This document shows, one piece after another, positions 36,719 to 46,017 of a stretch of 64,000 bases of DNA. The notes beneath the pieces were generated by a model, which was not told the DNA's origin, ran no database searches, and was given only the letters and a program-made list of their open reading frames with translations. The position numbers were made by a program, and so were the translations under genes. Location: positions 1-64,000 of the forward strand of contig NZ_JAMWEM010000007.1 in NCBI RefSeq assembly GCF_024509525.1, in the 5' to 3' direction. Position 1 is the first letter of the stretch. Each line of letters starts with the position of its first letter. Source of the DNA: Streptococcus suis. GTDB lineage: Bacteria; Bacillota; Bacilli; Lactobacillales; Streptococcaceae.

Positions 36719-37537
36719 TTAATCACCTCCCTTTACTTCTTGTCGTCTCAGTTGCTTAGTCCACTCTGACAGCACACCATTAAATACGTATTCAGCTATT
36801 ACTTCCGCTGACCGAGCAAATCGCATATGTTCCAAAGCATACTGATAACGGTCACTAAAATAAATCATGGCATAGTCACTAGCTGACTGAGATAGACCCG
36901 TCTGTCTTAACTGGTCATGAACCAAACCCCAAATATAGTCTCGATCGTACTTGGTCACGCCATCGACTTTTGAAGAAAAGTTTTCTTCATGTTTTTCATC
37001 CACTAGCTGCCTCTCCTCCTCGTCCTCAATAAGGAAATCACTCCCTTTAGTTTCACTATATTTAGTCTCACTTCTTTCAGTCTCACTAGGGGCTGAATTT
37101 AAGACCGGCCCCGTCTTTCTTTGAGCCCCCCCTAGTGTTTTTTTAACACTAGCCCCGTCTGTATGTAAGACTGGGGTAGTTTCATGTTCTAATTCCCCCA
37201 AGTAAATTTTATTTGCCATTCGACCTCTTTCACTAGAGGACTGTTGGACTTCATCGATTAAGCCATATTCACGTAAGGTTTTCTTGATAGAGAGTAGTTT
37301 TGACTTTGAACAGCCTAAAAGTGCCATCAGATTGGAATTGGAATAAATCAAGTAAATAGCCCCATCCTCATCAATCCAGCCCTTACTCAAAGACAGCTCC
37401 AACCTATCTTTTAAAACCGCGTAGGCTACCTTAACCTCCAGCTTCATATCCTTATAACGTTCACTCTCAAACAAAATTTTAGGGAGTTTATAATAACGCT
37501 CTGATGTTTGATATTGATTAGCGGTAATACGTTTCAT
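36719..37537 (-). CDS. repA: RepA_N-type replication initiator
   Basis: The 272-residue protein begins 'MKRITANQYQTSERYYKLPKILF', the signature of plasmid replication initiators with the RepA_N winged-helix domain (about 1-115). The C-terminal part has a DnaD-like or oligomerisation segment after a variable linker rich in S, E and K. It is found at the end of many streptococcal ICEs and could support replication of the excised circle. It overlaps the upstream small gene by four bases. Confidence 0.88.
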   Translation of the reverse strand: MKRITANQYQTSERYYKLPKILFESERYKDMKLEVKVAYAVLKDRLELSLSKGWIDEDGAIYLIYSNSNLMALLGCSKSKLLSIKKTLREYGLIDEVQQSSSERGRMANKIYLGELEHETTPVLHTDGASVKKTLGGAQRKTGPVLNSAPSETERSETKYSETKGSDFLIEDEEERQLVDEKHEENFSSKVDGVTKYDRDYIWGLVHDQLRQTGLSQSASDYAMIYFSDRYQYALEHMRFARSAEVIAEYVFNGVLSEWTKQLRRQEVKGGD

Positions 37538-37707
37538 GATTGTCCCTCCAAGACTAATATTCCAACATTTCCAAATTCATCAAATCGGATTAAACCTAGT
37601 TGTTCCATTTCATCAATTAGCTGTGTTGCTTTCTCAATATCAACTCCTAAAATAGCCACGAGATGACACATCACGATTTGGCGTGATGATTGTTCCTTCT
37701 TTTGCAT
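37534..37707 (-). CDS. Small hypothetical protein, first gene of the ICE operon
   Basis: The ATG at 37,707 has CAGGAGGAATTC upstream; longer readings start inside a terminator. The 57 residues ('MQKKEQSSRQIVMCHLVAILG...') look like one small helical, possibly winged-helix-like domain. The gene overlaps repA by four bases and probably regulates or assists it. Family not recognised. Confidence 0.65.
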   Translation of the reverse strand: MQKKEQSSRQIVMCHLVAILGVDIEKATQLIDEMEQLGLIRFDEFGNVGILVLEGQS

Positions 37708-37726
37708 GAATTCCTCCTGAAAATAA

Positions 37727-37757
37727 AAAAACGAGAACACTTATTAAAATGTCCTCG
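37727..37757 (-). terminator. Terminator/attenuator at the ICE right end
   Basis: CGAGGACA pairs with TGTTCTCG (one G-U pair, 10-nt loop) and is followed on the minus strand by TTTTTTT. It lies upstream of the first ICE gene, so it either blocks transcription entering from mutX or attenuates the ICE operon. Confidence 0.65.
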
Positions 37758-37805
37758 CTTGTGCGATAGGATATTATAAATAAAAAATAAATTTTTCCTC
37801 CTTAA

Positions 37806-37877
37806 TGACAGATTGTAGAACACTCAAATCCTTGATTTGACAGCGTTTTAAGCACCTGTCATTATTATGACACAATC
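37806..37877. other. Right ICE attachment region (attR or attL)
   Basis: Motifs TGACAG (37,806 and 37,838), CTGTCA (37,856) and the palindrome TGTCAT-TATT-ATGACA (37,857-37,872) cluster here, together with a TCAAATC/GATTTGA hairpin (37,824-37,840). The NUDIX reading frame ends its homology at about 37,877. This cluster of inverted motifs is what an integrase site would look like. The exact crossover is not determined. Confidence 0.6.
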
Positions 37878-38003
37878 CCCTCCTGGAAAGGCAACACCTG
37901 ACCAGCGGTAACGTTTGGGATCACGAAGTTGCACAAGGACCTTGCCATTAGCATCTTCAATCAGGCACATATTGGTCAGAGTTACGATTTGTTTACGGGA
38001 CAT
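37848..38003 (-). pseudogene. mutX: NUDIX hydrolase (mutX/mutT-like), 5' fragment
   Basis: From the ATG at 38,003 (GGAGG upstream) the frame reads 'MSRKQIVTLTNMCLIEDANG...RWSGVAFPGG', the start of an 8-oxo-dGTP diphosphatase. It breaks off at the first residues of the Nudix box (GGxxxxxE lost). Nine residues from ICE DNA follow before a stop. The enzyme sanitises oxidised nucleotides. This copy is truncated unless the ICE excises. Confidence 0.85.
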
Positions 38004-38045
38004 GGGAACCTCCAATCTTTCTTGCTCTATTCTATCAAAAAAAGC

Positions 38046-38063
38046 CAAGACGGACTAGTCTTG
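38046..38063 (-). terminator. Terminator after the C39-like peptidase gene
   Basis: CAAGAC pairs with GTCTTG, and TTTTTTT follows on the minus strand. It separates the peptidase from mutX. Confidence 0.5.
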
Positions 38064-38081
38064 ACTTGCTTTTAATACATC

Positions 38082-38951
38082 TTACCAAGCGTAATTGGGT
38101 TCCACACAGGTCAGCATCGCTTCAAATAGTTCTTCAGGTGTTATCTTCTTTAATCCGCCATAGACTGGATCTTGCTTTGTATAGGAGGGATCAATATAGT
38201 AGAGATAGGCAATATCTGTCCCATCTTCTGACAATTGATAACCTACTCCAATAACATTGTGCTCACCATGGCTGTCCGGATAAATCTTAGAAGAATCAAA
38301 TGTATAATACATAGGATATCCATCTGCGATATTCTGCTTTAAGCGTTCCTTGAAGAGACGCATCTGCTGTGAATTAGGGGCTGCTGTTGTAACTGTAGCT
38401 AAACGGTAACCTGCTTGACTATCTTGAGGAGTTTCGTAACCAAATAGATGGCGATTGAGTACTCGAATAGCATCTGCATTATGGGTGCCAAATGAGGTAT
38501 CCGTTCCCATCTCTTCCGCTAATACCTCTTGAGAAACCTCAATCCCTTGACTGGAGAGCATCATACTGACAGTCGTCGGCGCACAGGTATTCCAGGCACG
38601 TTGAACCTGTTGTTTAATATCTAACAGATATTTTTTGTTGCCAACTTCTGAACGCTTTGCTTGTTGATGAGAGAAAGTACTTGTTTCTTGAACGCTAGAT
38701 GAATGGGAAGTCTCTGCTTGACTTTCTTCTGTGGAAATTTCCGAAGAGCTACTCTTGCTCTCGCTAGTTTGACCCTCTATACCAGACGAAGAACTACTTG
38801 AGGCCCCAAAACTCTCTGTAGTTTCACTAGGTAAAGAGACAGCTAATTTTGAACTACTACTCCCACCAAATAGCATGACAGAAATAAAGATAATACCCAT
38901 TAAACTGCTGAAAGCAATCACGATAAGTGGAATATATTGACTTTTTTTCAT
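38082..38951 (-). CDS. Exported C39-like cysteine peptidase
   Basis: The 289-residue protein has an N-terminal membrane anchor or signal (8-30), a Ser/Glu-rich linker (35-100) and a C39-like papain-fold domain. Likely catalytic residues are C123 in 'NTCAPTTVSMML', H231 in 'HGEHNVIGVGY' and D254 in 'YYIDPSY'. It is chromosomal and monocistronic, with a strong promoter upstream. The substrate is unknown; an extracellular peptidase role is inferred. Confidence 0.85.
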   Translation of the reverse strand: MKKSQYIPLIVIAFSSLMGIIFISVMLFGGSSSSKLAVSLPSETTESFGASSSSSSGIEGQTSESKSSSSEISTEESQAETSHSSSVQETSTFSHQQAKRSEVGNKKYLLDIKQQVQRAWNTCAPTTVSMMLSSQGIEVSQEVLAEEMGTDTSFGTHNADAIRVLNRHLFGYETPQDSQAGYRLATVTTAAPNSQQMRLFKERLKQNIADGYPMYYTFDSSKIYPDSHGEHNVIGVGYQLSEDGTDIAYLYYIDPSYTKQDPVYGGLKKITPEELFEAMLTCVEPNYAW

Positions 38952-39007
38952 AGTAGTTCCCTTTCTTTAGTGAAATGGTAAAAAAATCATCGCATGCTCA
39001 CATGCAT

Positions 39008-39037
39008 ATTGTAGCATATATTATATTATCTTGTCAA
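39008..39037 (-). promoter_or_regulatory. Promoter of the C39-like peptidase gene
   Basis: The minus strand carries -35 TTGACA (39,037-39,032), an 18-bp spacer and -10 TACAAT (39,013-39,008). A GCATG-CTCA-CATGC palindrome at 38,992-39,005 lies just past the start point and could be an operator. Confidence 0.7.
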
Positions 39038-39047
39038 CTGGTCGCTC

Positions 39048-39075
39048 AAAAAAAGAGGCATTCTGCCCCTTTTCT
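39048..39075 (-). terminator. Terminator after the GNAT gene
   Basis: AAAGGGGCA and TGCCTCTTT form a hairpin with a 3-nt loop, followed by T residues on the minus strand. It ends the uvrB-GNAT transcript. Confidence 0.65.
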
Positions 39076-39564
39076 CTACTTTCTTTCTAAAATCATACGA
39101 TGCTCAGTGCGGTCTGCTCCTAGCTTGACTGTCTTGCTTACTCCGTCAAAGCGAAAGCCTACCTTTTCATAGAAGGAAATGGCACGCATATTCCCCTCCA
39201 GCACCCAGAGGGAAATACGCTTATAGCTCTGCAATTTTCCCAAAGCCGCCTGCATAAGCTGGTAGCCAATCCCTTGGCCGTAGTAGTCCCCCAAAACGTA
39301 AAGGGCGTAGAGCTCACCAGCCTCCTGCAAATCCTCCTGACTGCTGGCTCCGTAGCAAGCAAAGCCAACCACCTGCTCGTCCACCAGAGCCACCAAGATA
39401 TTCTGAGGATAGCGAGAGGCCCAATCCTGACAGCGTTCTAACGTATAGGTCTTTTGGAGAAAATCCTGCGGTAACAAGTCAGCGTAGGCCTCCTGCCAAG
39501 ACTTCCAATGAACGTAAGCCTTGCCCTTGATTTCCTCCTCAGTCTGCATGGGTCTAATCTGCAT
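39076..39564 (-). CDS. GNAT-family N-acetyltransferase
   Basis: The 162-residue protein has the GNAT acetyl-CoA motif 'LYVLGDYYGQGIGYQLMQAAL' (QGIGxxL) and the motif B strand 'LEGNMRAISFYEKVGFRFDG'. The acceptor is not predictable. It lies 24 nt downstream of uvrB and ends at its own terminator, so it is probably co-transcribed. Confidence 0.88.
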   Translation of the reverse strand: MQIRPMQTEEEIKGKAYVHWKSWQEAYADLLPQDFLQKTYTLERCQDWASRYPQNILVALVDEQVVGFACYGASSQEDLQEAGELYALYVLGDYYGQGIGYQLMQAALGKLQSYKRISLWVLEGNMRAISFYEKVGFRFDGVSKTVKLGADRTEHRMILERK

Positions 39565-39588
39565 ATCCCTACCTCCGTCAATGGATTT

Positions 39589-41574
39589 CTACATATTCTT
39601 CAACTCGATGACCATGTCGCGAATCTGGGCTGCCAGTTCAAAGTCAAGCACTTCTGCTGCTTCCTGCATTTGACCTTCCAGTTTCTTGATCATAGCCTTA
39701 CGTTCATCTTTATTAAGAGCATTGAAGTCCACCACTTCTTCCTTGTCCTGAGTGACAGCCTTAGTCACGCTTATCAGGTCACGTATCTCTTTCTTAATGG
39801 TCTGTGGAATAATTCCATGCTCTTCATTATAAGCCATCTGGATCTGACGGCGGCGAGCTGTTTCGTCCATGGCTTTCCGCATGGACTCGGTGACCTTGTC
39901 CGCATACATAATCACATGACCTTCAGAGTTACGGGCCGCCCGACCGATTGTCTGGATGAGTCCACGCTCGTTTCGGAGGAAACCTTCCTTATCTGCGTCC
40001 AAGATAGCGACCAGACTAACTTCTGGCACGTCAATCCCTTCACGCAAGAGGTTAATCCCTATCAAGACATCAAAGACGCCCAAACGCAAATCGCGGATAA
40101 TCTCCGTACGCTCCAAGGTCTTGATGTCCGAATGCATATACTTGACCTTGACGCCCATTTCTTTCAGGTAGTCGGTCAAGTCCTCTGCCATTTTCTTGGT
40201 CAGGGTAGTGATAAAGGTTCGCTCACCTTTCTCAACACGGGCATTGATTTCGCCCAAAAGGTCGTCCATTTGGCCCATGGTTGGACGGACTTCCACCTCA
40301 GGATCCAAAAGCCCTGTTGGCCGGATAATCTGCTCGACAACGGTCTCTGTCTGCTCCATTTCATAGTCACCCGGCGTCGCAGATACATAGACAATCTGAT
40401 GGACATGGCTCTCAAATTCTTCCCTGCGCAGCGGACGGTTGTCCAGTGCACTCGGGAGGCGGAAACCATAGTTGACCAACATCTCCTTGCGTGAGCGGTC
40501 ACCATTGTACATCCCCTTTATCTGCCCCATGGTCATGTGGCTCTCGTCAATCATGATGAGATAATCTTCAGGGAAAAAGTCCAGCAGAGTATAAGGAGGC
40601 TCGCCCTCGCTTCGCCCATCCATGTGTCGTGAATAGTTCTCAACTCCGTTGGTGTAGCCCATTTCTCTAAGCATTTCGATGTCGTAGTCGGTTCGTTGTT
40701 TCAATCGCTGAGCTTCTAAGAGTTTGCCTTCTGCCTCAAAGACCTTGAGCTGCTCTTCTAGTTCCGCCTGAATCTTGGCAATAGCCGTTTCCATGTGGTC
40801 ATCGTTGGTCACGAAGTGGGTGGCAGGGAAAATGGCCAAGTGATCCACATCGCCCAAAACCTTACCTGTCAGGCTTTCAATCTCACGAATGCGGTCGATT
40901 TCATCCCCGAAAAATTCGACACGAAAAGCATGTTCATCACGGGAAGCTGGAAAAATCTCCACCACATCGCCACGCACACGAAACCGTCCCCGTTGGAAGT
41001 CAATGTCATTGCGCTCAAACTGGATATCTACCAGAGAATTGAGCAACTGATCACGGGAAATCTCCTGACCTGGTCGCAGACTGACCACGCTATCTGAATA
41101 TTCCTTGGGTGAACCCAAACCGTAGATACAGGAAACGGAGGCAACGACGATGACATCGTTGCGTTCGAGAAGAGCTGAGGTCGCTGAGTGACGGAGTTTG
41201 TCAATCTCATCATTGACTGAACTATCCTTCTCTATGTAGGTATCGCTAGACGGTACATAGGCTTCGGGCTGGTAGTAATCATAGTAAGATACGAAGTATT
41301 CGACCGCATTTTCTGGGAAGAATTCCTTGAACTCACTGTAGAGCTGACCAGCCAAGGTCTTGTTGTGGGCGATGACTAGGGTCGGCTTATTGACACGGGC
41401 GATGACCTGACTCATAGTGTAGGTCTTACCAGTACCCGTCGCCCCCATGAGAATCTGGGCTTTTTCGCCCCCCTCGATATTATCAACCAAGGTTTCAATG
41501 GCTTGGGGCTGGTCACCAGACGGTGCATATTTTGACACAAGTTTAAATTGGTTTTCAGTATTTCGATTGATCAT
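39589..41574 (-). CDS. uvrB: Excinuclease ABC subunit B
   Basis: The 661-residue UvrB is the damage-verification helicase of nucleotide excision repair. Walker A is 'GATGTGKT' (44-51), and the beta-hairpin region '[12 protein letters not shown]' follows near 92-103. The helicase C block is '[12 protein letters not shown]'. A C-terminal UVR domain ('[20 protein letters not shown]') contacts UvrC. It is full length and ends at 'DMVIELKNM'. The gene diverges from the glnHP gene. Confidence 0.97.
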   Translation of the reverse strand: MINRNTENQFKLVSKYAPSGDQPQAIETLVDNIEGGEKAQILMGATGTGKTYTMSQVIARVNKPTLVIAHNKTLAGQLYSEFKEFFPENAVEYFVSYYDYYQPEAYVPSSDTYIEKDSSVNDEIDKLRHSATSALLERNDVIVVASVSCIYGLGSPKEYSDSVVSLRPGQEISRDQLLNSLVDIQFERNDIDFQRGRFRVRGDVVEIFPASRDEHAFRVEFFGDEIDRIREIESLTGKVLGDVDHLAIFPATHFVTNDDHMETAIAKIQAELEEQLKVFEAEGKLLEAQRLKQRTDYDIEMLREMGYTNGVENYSRHMDGRSEGEPPYTLLDFFPEDYLIMIDESHMTMGQIKGMYNGDRSRKEMLVNYGFRLPSALDNRPLRREEFESHVHQIVYVSATPGDYEMEQTETVVEQIIRPTGLLDPEVEVRPTMGQMDDLLGEINARVEKGERTFITTLTKKMAEDLTDYLKEMGVKVKYMHSDIKTLERTEIIRDLRLGVFDVLIGINLLREGIDVPEVSLVAILDADKEGFLRNERGLIQTIGRAARNSEGHVIMYADKVTESMRKAMDETARRRQIQMAYNEEHGIIPQTIKKEIRDLISVTKAVTQDKEEVVDFNALNKDERKAMIKKLEGQMQEAAEVLDFELAAQIRDMVIELKNM

Positions 41575-41708
41575 ACTTCTATTTTATCATAAGTTCGACT
41601 AATGGAGAAACATTCTAAACCATTCACAACCATGTCCAAAATATTAAATTTTCTCACATTTTAATGACTTTGTATGTCAGAAAATCTAACATTATAAAAA
41701 CCTCGATT

Positions 41709-41737
41709 TTGCATTAATTTTCAGAATATGATATACT
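41709..41737 (+). promoter_or_regulatory. Promoter of glnHP-glnQ
   Basis: -35 TTGCAT (41,709-41,714), a 17-bp spacer and -10 TATACT (41,732-41,737). The ribosome site AAGGAG follows at 41,759-41,764. Confidence 0.75.
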
Positions 41738-41771
41738 AGGACAGTTATTTTATAATAGAAGGAGTATGGAA

Positions 41772-43970
41772 ATGAAGAAAAAATTACTCATATTATTGGC
41801 AAGCATTCTGCCAGTATTCTTTATTTTTACTGGCGTGAAAGCTGACGATACTATTGATATCGTATTTGACAATGCTTACGCCCCATTCGAGTTTAAAGAC
41901 TCAGATCAAATTTATAAAGGATTAGATGTTGACATCATCAACGAAGTAGCCAAGCGCTCAGGTTGGACCATGAATCAAAGCTTCCCAGGATTTGATGCAG
42001 CTGTCAACGCTGTACAGGCTGGATCTGCGGACGCCCTAATGGCAGGTACAACTATCACCGAAGCGCGTAAGAAAGTATTTACTTTCTCAGACCCTTACTT
42101 CGACACCAAAATCGTTATCGCTACCACAAAGGCAAATACCATCTCTTCATATAAGGACCTTAAAGGTAAGACTGTCGGTGTCAAAAACGGTACCGCAGCC
42201 CAAAACTTCCTAGAAAAAAACAAAGACAAGTACGGATACAACGTAAAAACTTTTGATACTGGCGATTTGATGTATAATAGCCTTTCTGCTGGTGCTGTTG
42301 ATGCTGTAATGGACGACGAAGCGGTTATTCAATACGCTATCCAACAAGGTCAAGACCTAAGCATTGACATCGAAGGCGAAGCTATCGGTTCATTCGGATT
42401 CTCTGTAAAAAAAGGTAGCCAATATGAATACCTTGTTGAAGACTTCAACACAGCACTTGCTGCAATGAAGGAAGATGGTACTTATGAAAAGATACTGAAT
42501 AAATGGCTAGGCTCTTCCAATAGTACTGAGAACACTGATTATTCTTCTCGCTTAAGCTTAACAGGAAACGCATCAACTAAAGCAACACCTGTCAAATCAA
42601 GCTACACCATTGTAGCTGATTCATCATTTGCTCCATTTGAATACCAAGATGAATCAGGTAACTATGTCGGCATCGACATGGAATTAATCAAGGCAATCGC
42701 TAAACAACAAGGATTTACCATTACCATTCAAAACCCAGGTTTTGATGCTGCTTTGAATGCTGTTCAAGCTGGACAAGCTGACGCTGTTATTGCTGGTATG
42801 TCTATTACAGATGCTCGTAAGGAAATCTTTGATTTTTCAGATGCCTATTATTCATCGAATATTCTTCTTGCTGTAAAAAACGGCAGTGATGTTACCTCAT
42901 ATGAGGATTTAAAGGGCAAAACTGTTGGTGCTAAAAACGGTACTGCTTCTTATGCCTTCTTAGATACTAACAAAGACAAGTACGGTTATACTTTAAAAGC
43001 TTTTGATGAAGCCTCTGGAATGTATGACAGCTTGAACTCAGGCTCTATTGATGCTTTGATGGATGATGAAGCAGTTCTTCTTTACGCTATCCAACAAGGA
43101 CGTGACTTCGCAACACCAATTCCTGGCGAAAAATCAGGTGAGTACGGATTTGCCGTTAAAAAAGGTGCCAACCCAGAATTAATTGAAATGTTCAATAATG
43201 GATTGGCCGCTTTGGTCGAATCTGGTGAGTATGATGAAATTATGAACAAGTATTTCAATTCTACTAAAGAGACTGATAATACCACAGAATCGACAGTCAA
43301 TGAATCCACAATTTTTGGTCTTTTGAAAAACAACTACGGTCAGTTGCTCTCAGGTCTTGGTATCACAATCGGACTTGCCCTTCTATCATTTGCTATTGCA
43401 ATTGTTATCGGTATTATCTTCGGTATGTTTGCTGTCAGCCCAGTTAAAGCACTCCGTGTTACTTCATCTGTTTTTGTAGATGTTGTTCGTGGTATTCCGC
43501 TCATGATTGTCGCTGCATTCATCTTCTGGGGTATTCCAAACTTAATCGAGTCGATTACTGGTCAACAATCTCCAATCAATGACTTTGTCGCTGGTACGAT
43601 TGCCCTATCCCTCAACTCTGGTGCCTATATTGCTGAGATTGTTCGTGGCGGTATTCAGGCAGTTCCAGCTGGTCAGATGGAAGCATCTCGCAGTTTGGGT
43701 ATTTCTTACGGAACAACCATGCGTAAGATTATTCTTCCACAGGCTGGTAAAATTATGTTGCCTAACTTTATCAACCAGTTTGTTATTACTCTGAAAGATA
43801 CCACTATCATTTCTGCGATTGGTTTGGTCGAACTCTTCCAAGCAGGAAAAATTATCATCGCTCGTAACTACCAATCCTTCCGTATGTATGCAATCCTTGC
43901 TATCATCTATTTGGTGGTTATCACACTCTTGACGCGTTTGGCACGCAAGCTTGAAAAAGGAGGGAAATAA
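41772..43970 (+). CDS. Amino acid ABC transporter, two substrate-binding domains fused to permease
   Basis: The ATG at 41,772, seven bases after AAGGAG, is preferred to the one at 41,766. The 732-residue protein has a signal peptide (1-23) and two tandem solute-binding domains (about 24-245 and 275-495), each with 'GFDAA.NAVQAG.ADA'. A HisM/GlnP-type permease follows (about 515-732) with '[19 protein letters not shown]', the loop that contacts the ATPase. It imports glutamine, glutamate or similar amino acids together with the downstream ATPase. Confidence 0.95.
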   Translation: MKKKLLILLASILPVFFIFTGVKADDTIDIVFDNAYAPFEFKDSDQIYKGLDVDIINEVAKRSGWTMNQSFPGFDAAVNAVQAGSADALMAGTTITEARKKVFTFSDPYFDTKIVIATTKANTISSYKDLKGKTVGVKNGTAAQNFLEKNKDKYGYNVKTFDTGDLMYNSLSAGAVDAVMDDEAVIQYAIQQGQDLSIDIEGEAIGSFGFSVKKGSQYEYLVEDFNTALAAMKEDGTYEKILNKWLGSSNSTENTDYSSRLSLTGNASTKATPVKSSYTIVADSSFAPFEYQDESGNYVGIDMELIKAIAKQQGFTITIQNPGFDAALNAVQAGQADAVIAGMSITDARKEIFDFSDAYYSSNILLAVKNGSDVTSYEDLKGKTVGAKNGTASYAFLDTNKDKYGYTLKAFDEASGMYDSLNSGSIDALMDDEAVLLYAIQQGRDFATPIPGEKSGEYGFAVKKGANPELIEMFNNGLAALVESGEYDEIMNKYFNSTKETDNTTESTVNESTIFGLLKNNYGQLLSGLGITIGLALLSFAIAIVIGIIFGMFAVSPVKALRVTSSVFVDVVRGIPLMIVAAFIFWGIPNLIESITGQQSPINDFVAGTIALSLNSGAYIAEIVRGGIQAVPAGQMEASRSLGISYGTTMRKIILPQAGKIMLPNFINQFVITLKDTTIISAIGLVELFQAGKIIIARNYQSFRMYAILAIIYLVVITLLTRLARKLEKGGK

Positions 43971-44710
43971 TGGCTCAATTAAAAATCAATGTCCATGACT
44001 TACACAAGTCTTATGGTAAAAACGAGGTCCTCAAAGGTATTACTGCTAAGTTCTATGAAGGCGATGTTGTTTGTATCATAGGTCCTTCTGGTTCAGGTAA
44101 ATCGACTTTCCTTCGTACAATGAACTTACTTGAAACCATTACAAGTGGTCAAGTGACCGTGGATGGATATGATTTGACGGATCCTAAGACAGATGTTGAT
44201 GCCTTCCGTTCAAATGTCGGAATGGTATTCCAACACTTCAACCTCTTCCCACACATGTCTGTACTTGACAATATCACATTTGCGCCAATCGAACACAAAT
44301 TGATGGACAAGTCTGAAGCTGAAAAGGTCGGCATGGAATTATTGGAAAAAGTTGGATTGGCAGACAAACGCGACGCTATGCCAGACAGCCTTTCAGGTGG
44401 TCAGAAGCAACGTGTTGCCATCGCTCGTGCCCTCGCTATGAACCCAGACATCATGCTCTTCGACGAACCAACTTCTGCCCTTGACCCTGAAATGGTTGGC
44501 GATGTACTCAACGTTATGAAGGACTTGGCTGAGCAAGGTATGACCATGTTAATCGTCACACACGAGATGGGCTTCGCCCGCAAGGTTGCTAACCGCGTTA
44601 TCTTCACTGATGGTGGTCAATTCCTTGAAGATGGCACTCCAGAGCAAATCTTTGACAACCCACAACATCCACGTTTACAAGACTTCCTAGATAAGGTATT
44701 GAACGTGTAA
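43970..44710 (+). CDS. glnQ: Amino acid ABC transporter ATP-binding protein
   Basis: The 246-residue ATPase has Walker A 'GPSGSGKST' (37-45), signature 'LSGGQKQR' and Walker B '[12 protein letters not shown]'. It overlaps the permease stop by one base (TAATG), so expression is coupled. It energises the upstream polar amino acid transporter. Confidence 0.96.
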   Translation: MAQLKINVHDLHKSYGKNEVLKGITAKFYEGDVVCIIGPSGSGKSTFLRTMNLLETITSGQVTVDGYDLTDPKTDVDAFRSNVGMVFQHFNLFPHMSVLDNITFAPIEHKLMDKSEAEKVGMELLEKVGLADKRDAMPDSLSGGQKQRVAIARALAMNPDIMLFDEPTSALDPEMVGDVLNVMKDLAEQGMTMLIVTHEMGFARKVANRVIFTDGGQFLEDGTPEQIFDNPQHPRLQDFLDKVLNV

Positions 44711-44716
44711 AAATAC

Positions 44717-44747
44717 AAAAAGCCTTGACTAGCAGTCAAGGCTTTTT
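44717..44747. terminator. Bidirectional terminator between glnQ and the kinase-like gene
   Basis: A perfect 14-bp stem (AAAAAGCCTTGACT with AGTCAAGGCTTTTT) with a 3-nt loop has T or A runs on both sides. It serves the convergent glnQ and topology-modulation genes. Confidence 0.9.
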
Positions 44748-45230
44748 GAGTTGCTTCAAATAATCATTTGCCTCTTTTCTGGAGGTAAATATAAAAATAT
44801 TCTTGTCCTTATATATGGATAGCAGATTGAAAATATTGGGGCGGATCTGCGTTCGAAAATTCTTTACAAACTCTAATAATTCTTCATCGACAGTCATCGA
44901 AACCCACGGTATATCCACTCTCGGTTTGCCAACACGACTGTATAGACCTTCCACGCACACTGCTTCTGGGTAATCTAAAAATAGTATCGTATCACAAGCC
45001 GCCATTCGAAGTTTATAAGTCCCCCTATAATTACCATCAATAATCCACTCTTCTTGCCTTAATACTTCCTCTTGACGAGCTTGAAAAACTTCTCTAGCAA
45101 CTGTTGTTTTGTCCGGTAACCAGTTTAACTGATCCAAATGATAGAGGGGCAATCCTGTAATTTCTTTCAATTTCAGTGAAAAGGTCGATTTTCCAGCACC
45201 AGGGCAACCAATAATCATTACTTTCTTCAT
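44736..45230 (-). CDS. P-loop kinase-like protein (topology modulation/FlaR type)
   Basis: The 164-residue protein begins 'MKKVMIIGCPGAGKST', a clear Walker A, followed by 'LYHLDQLNWLPD' and 'EEWIIDGNY' typical of the adenylate kinase-related FlaR group. The biological role is uncertain. Its ATG overlaps the stop of the GNAT gene upstream (ATGA), so the two form an operon. The coding end overlaps the shared terminator. Confidence 0.8.
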   Translation of the reverse strand: MKKVMIIGCPGAGKSTFSLKLKEITGLPLYHLDQLNWLPDKTTVAREVFQARQEEVLRQEEWIIDGNYRGTYKLRMAACDTILFLDYPEAVCVEGLYSRVGKPRVDIPWVSMTVDEELLEFVKNFRTQIRPNIFNLLSIYKDKNIFIFTSRKEANDYLKQLKKP

Positions 45231-45718
45231 ACTGTTAACCTATAGGACCAACCTTTCTTTTTCTTTTCAACAGCTTCAAAGCCACATTTCTCAAACAACT
45301 TTCGTGAACCAAGATTCCAATCATAAATTTCTTCGACAAGTATTTCCTCAAGACCCAATTCCCTTGCACGCTCGATCATTCGATGTAACACCTTTGTTCC
45401 AATTCCTTTGTTCCAATACCGCTTATCTCCAATGGCAATGGCAAAATCATCTGCAAACAGCGTCACATCACCAATTGGAAAAAACTGATCGTCTTCAAAA
45501 ATTTCAATAAAGTAACATTCGCCATTTTTAGACAAATAATCATACATACGATCGAGCAAGTCCTTACTATAGCGTTCTTGATCACCATCAATCAGCCAGA
45601 CCAATTCCAAATCTTGGTGCCAATCAAAAGCAAAATCATGTTGTCCATCATACCGACGAAGACGGACCTGTTTGTCTATTTCTAAAATATCTGCTTGCTC
45701 AATTCCCGTGATTGCCAT
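45227..45718 (-). CDS. GNAT acetyltransferase, aminoglycoside 6'-type-like
   Basis: The 163-residue protein has the acetyl-CoA block 'GDKRYWNKGIGTKVLHRMIERA' and 'WNLGSRKLFEKCGFEAVE'. The overall pattern is that of the RimJ/AAC(6')-like branch. Resistance function is not implied by sequence alone. It is the first gene of a two-gene operon. Confidence 0.8.
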   Translation of the reverse strand: MAITGIEQADILEIDKQVRLRRYDGQHDFAFDWHQDLELVWLIDGDQERYSKDLLDRMYDYLSKNGECYFIEIFEDDQFFPIGDVTLFADDFAIAIGDKRYWNKGIGTKVLHRMIERARELGLEEILVEEIYDWNLGSRKLFEKCGFEAVEKKKKGWSYRLTV

Positions 45719-45797
45719 TTTTGATCCTCTCTCATTTACATTACATTCATTTTAACATACATCTCTATCAATATCAATAAATGTTATAGCATACTAA

Positions 45798-45826
45798 TTG
45801 ACAAGCTTTTATCAATATGCTATACT
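45798..45826 (+). promoter_or_regulatory. Promoter of the ABC-F leader transcript
   Basis: -35 TTGACA (45,798-45,803) and -10 TATACT (45,821-45,826) are separated by exactly 17 bp. The transcript would start near 45,833, about 185 nt before the ABC-F start codon. Confidence 0.85.
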
Positions 45827-45855
45827 AAAGCAAATAAAGCATGCGAGGTAAGGAG

Positions 45856-45995
45856 AAATGGACAATAACAAGTAAACTCAATCTAAGTTCTATACTTATT
45901 TAGTAGTTTTCTTGCGTCCATTTTTCTGTTCCCTCTATTCCTTGAATAGGGTCTTTTTGAGCAGATTTCGACACACTACTAAATAGGTAGTGTGT
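45856..45995 (+). promoter_or_regulatory. Putative transcription attenuator controlling the ABC-F gene
   Basis: Three alternative pairings are visible. (1) The leader ORF region 45,856-45,863 pairs with 45,916-45,923. (2) An antiterminator, 45,893-45,907, pairs with 45,975-45,989 (15 bp, one G-U). (3) The terminator 45,971-45,979 pairs with 45,987-45,995, with six T residues overlapping its end. Pairings 2 and 3 exclude each other. Ribosome stalling on the leader would favour 2 and readthrough. This is the usual logic for antibiotic-induced ABC-F genes, here inferred. Confidence 0.75.
45858..45875 (+). CDS. Leader peptide MDNNK of the ABC-F gene
   Basis: ATG GAC AAT AAC AAG TAA follows AAGGAG (tight, two-base gap) or GAGG at 45,845-45,848 (nine bases). 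It lies within the first stem of the attenuator. Short leader ORFs of this kind sense ribosome-targeting antibiotics by stalling. That this one is translated is inference. Confidence 0.55.
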   Translation: MDNNK

Positions 45996-46001
45996 TTTTT
46001 C
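45971..46001 (+). terminator. Conditional terminator before the ABC-F gene
   Basis: A perfect 9-bp stem ACACACTAC/GTAGTGTGT with a TAAATAG loop is followed by TTTTT. A weaker hairpin with a CTTTTT tail lies just upstream (45,933-45,957). Confidence 0.85.
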
Positions 46002-46017
46002 TAGTAAAGGAGGCCCT

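Larger units (their letters stand above)
1..37877. mobile_element. Integrative and conjugative element, partial
   Basis: The right end is defined by a NUDIX (mutX/mutT-like) gene whose reading frame breaks after the PGG of the Nudix box at about 37,877. Inward from there come RepA, a type IV secretion module (VirD4, VirB2-like, VirB6, PrgI, VirB4, VirB1-like), AbiE, an antigen I/II adhesin and a giant helicase/methylase. The left end, integrase and relaxase are outside the window. Gene order fits the streptococcal ICESa2603/vanG-like family; placement in that family is from memory. The tet(O) element and a group II intron are nested inside it. Confidence 0.8.

Noticed and set aside
39508..40494. 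A 328-residue open frame on the plus strand opposite uvrB
   Set aside because: It lies entirely antisense to the well-conserved uvrB, with no promoter or ribosome site; it is a codon-bias shadow.
41816..43200. Two near-repeated segments in glnHP, suspected as a recent duplication
   Set aside because: They encode the two substrate-binding domains normal for this streptococcal transporter, and the DNA has already diverged.
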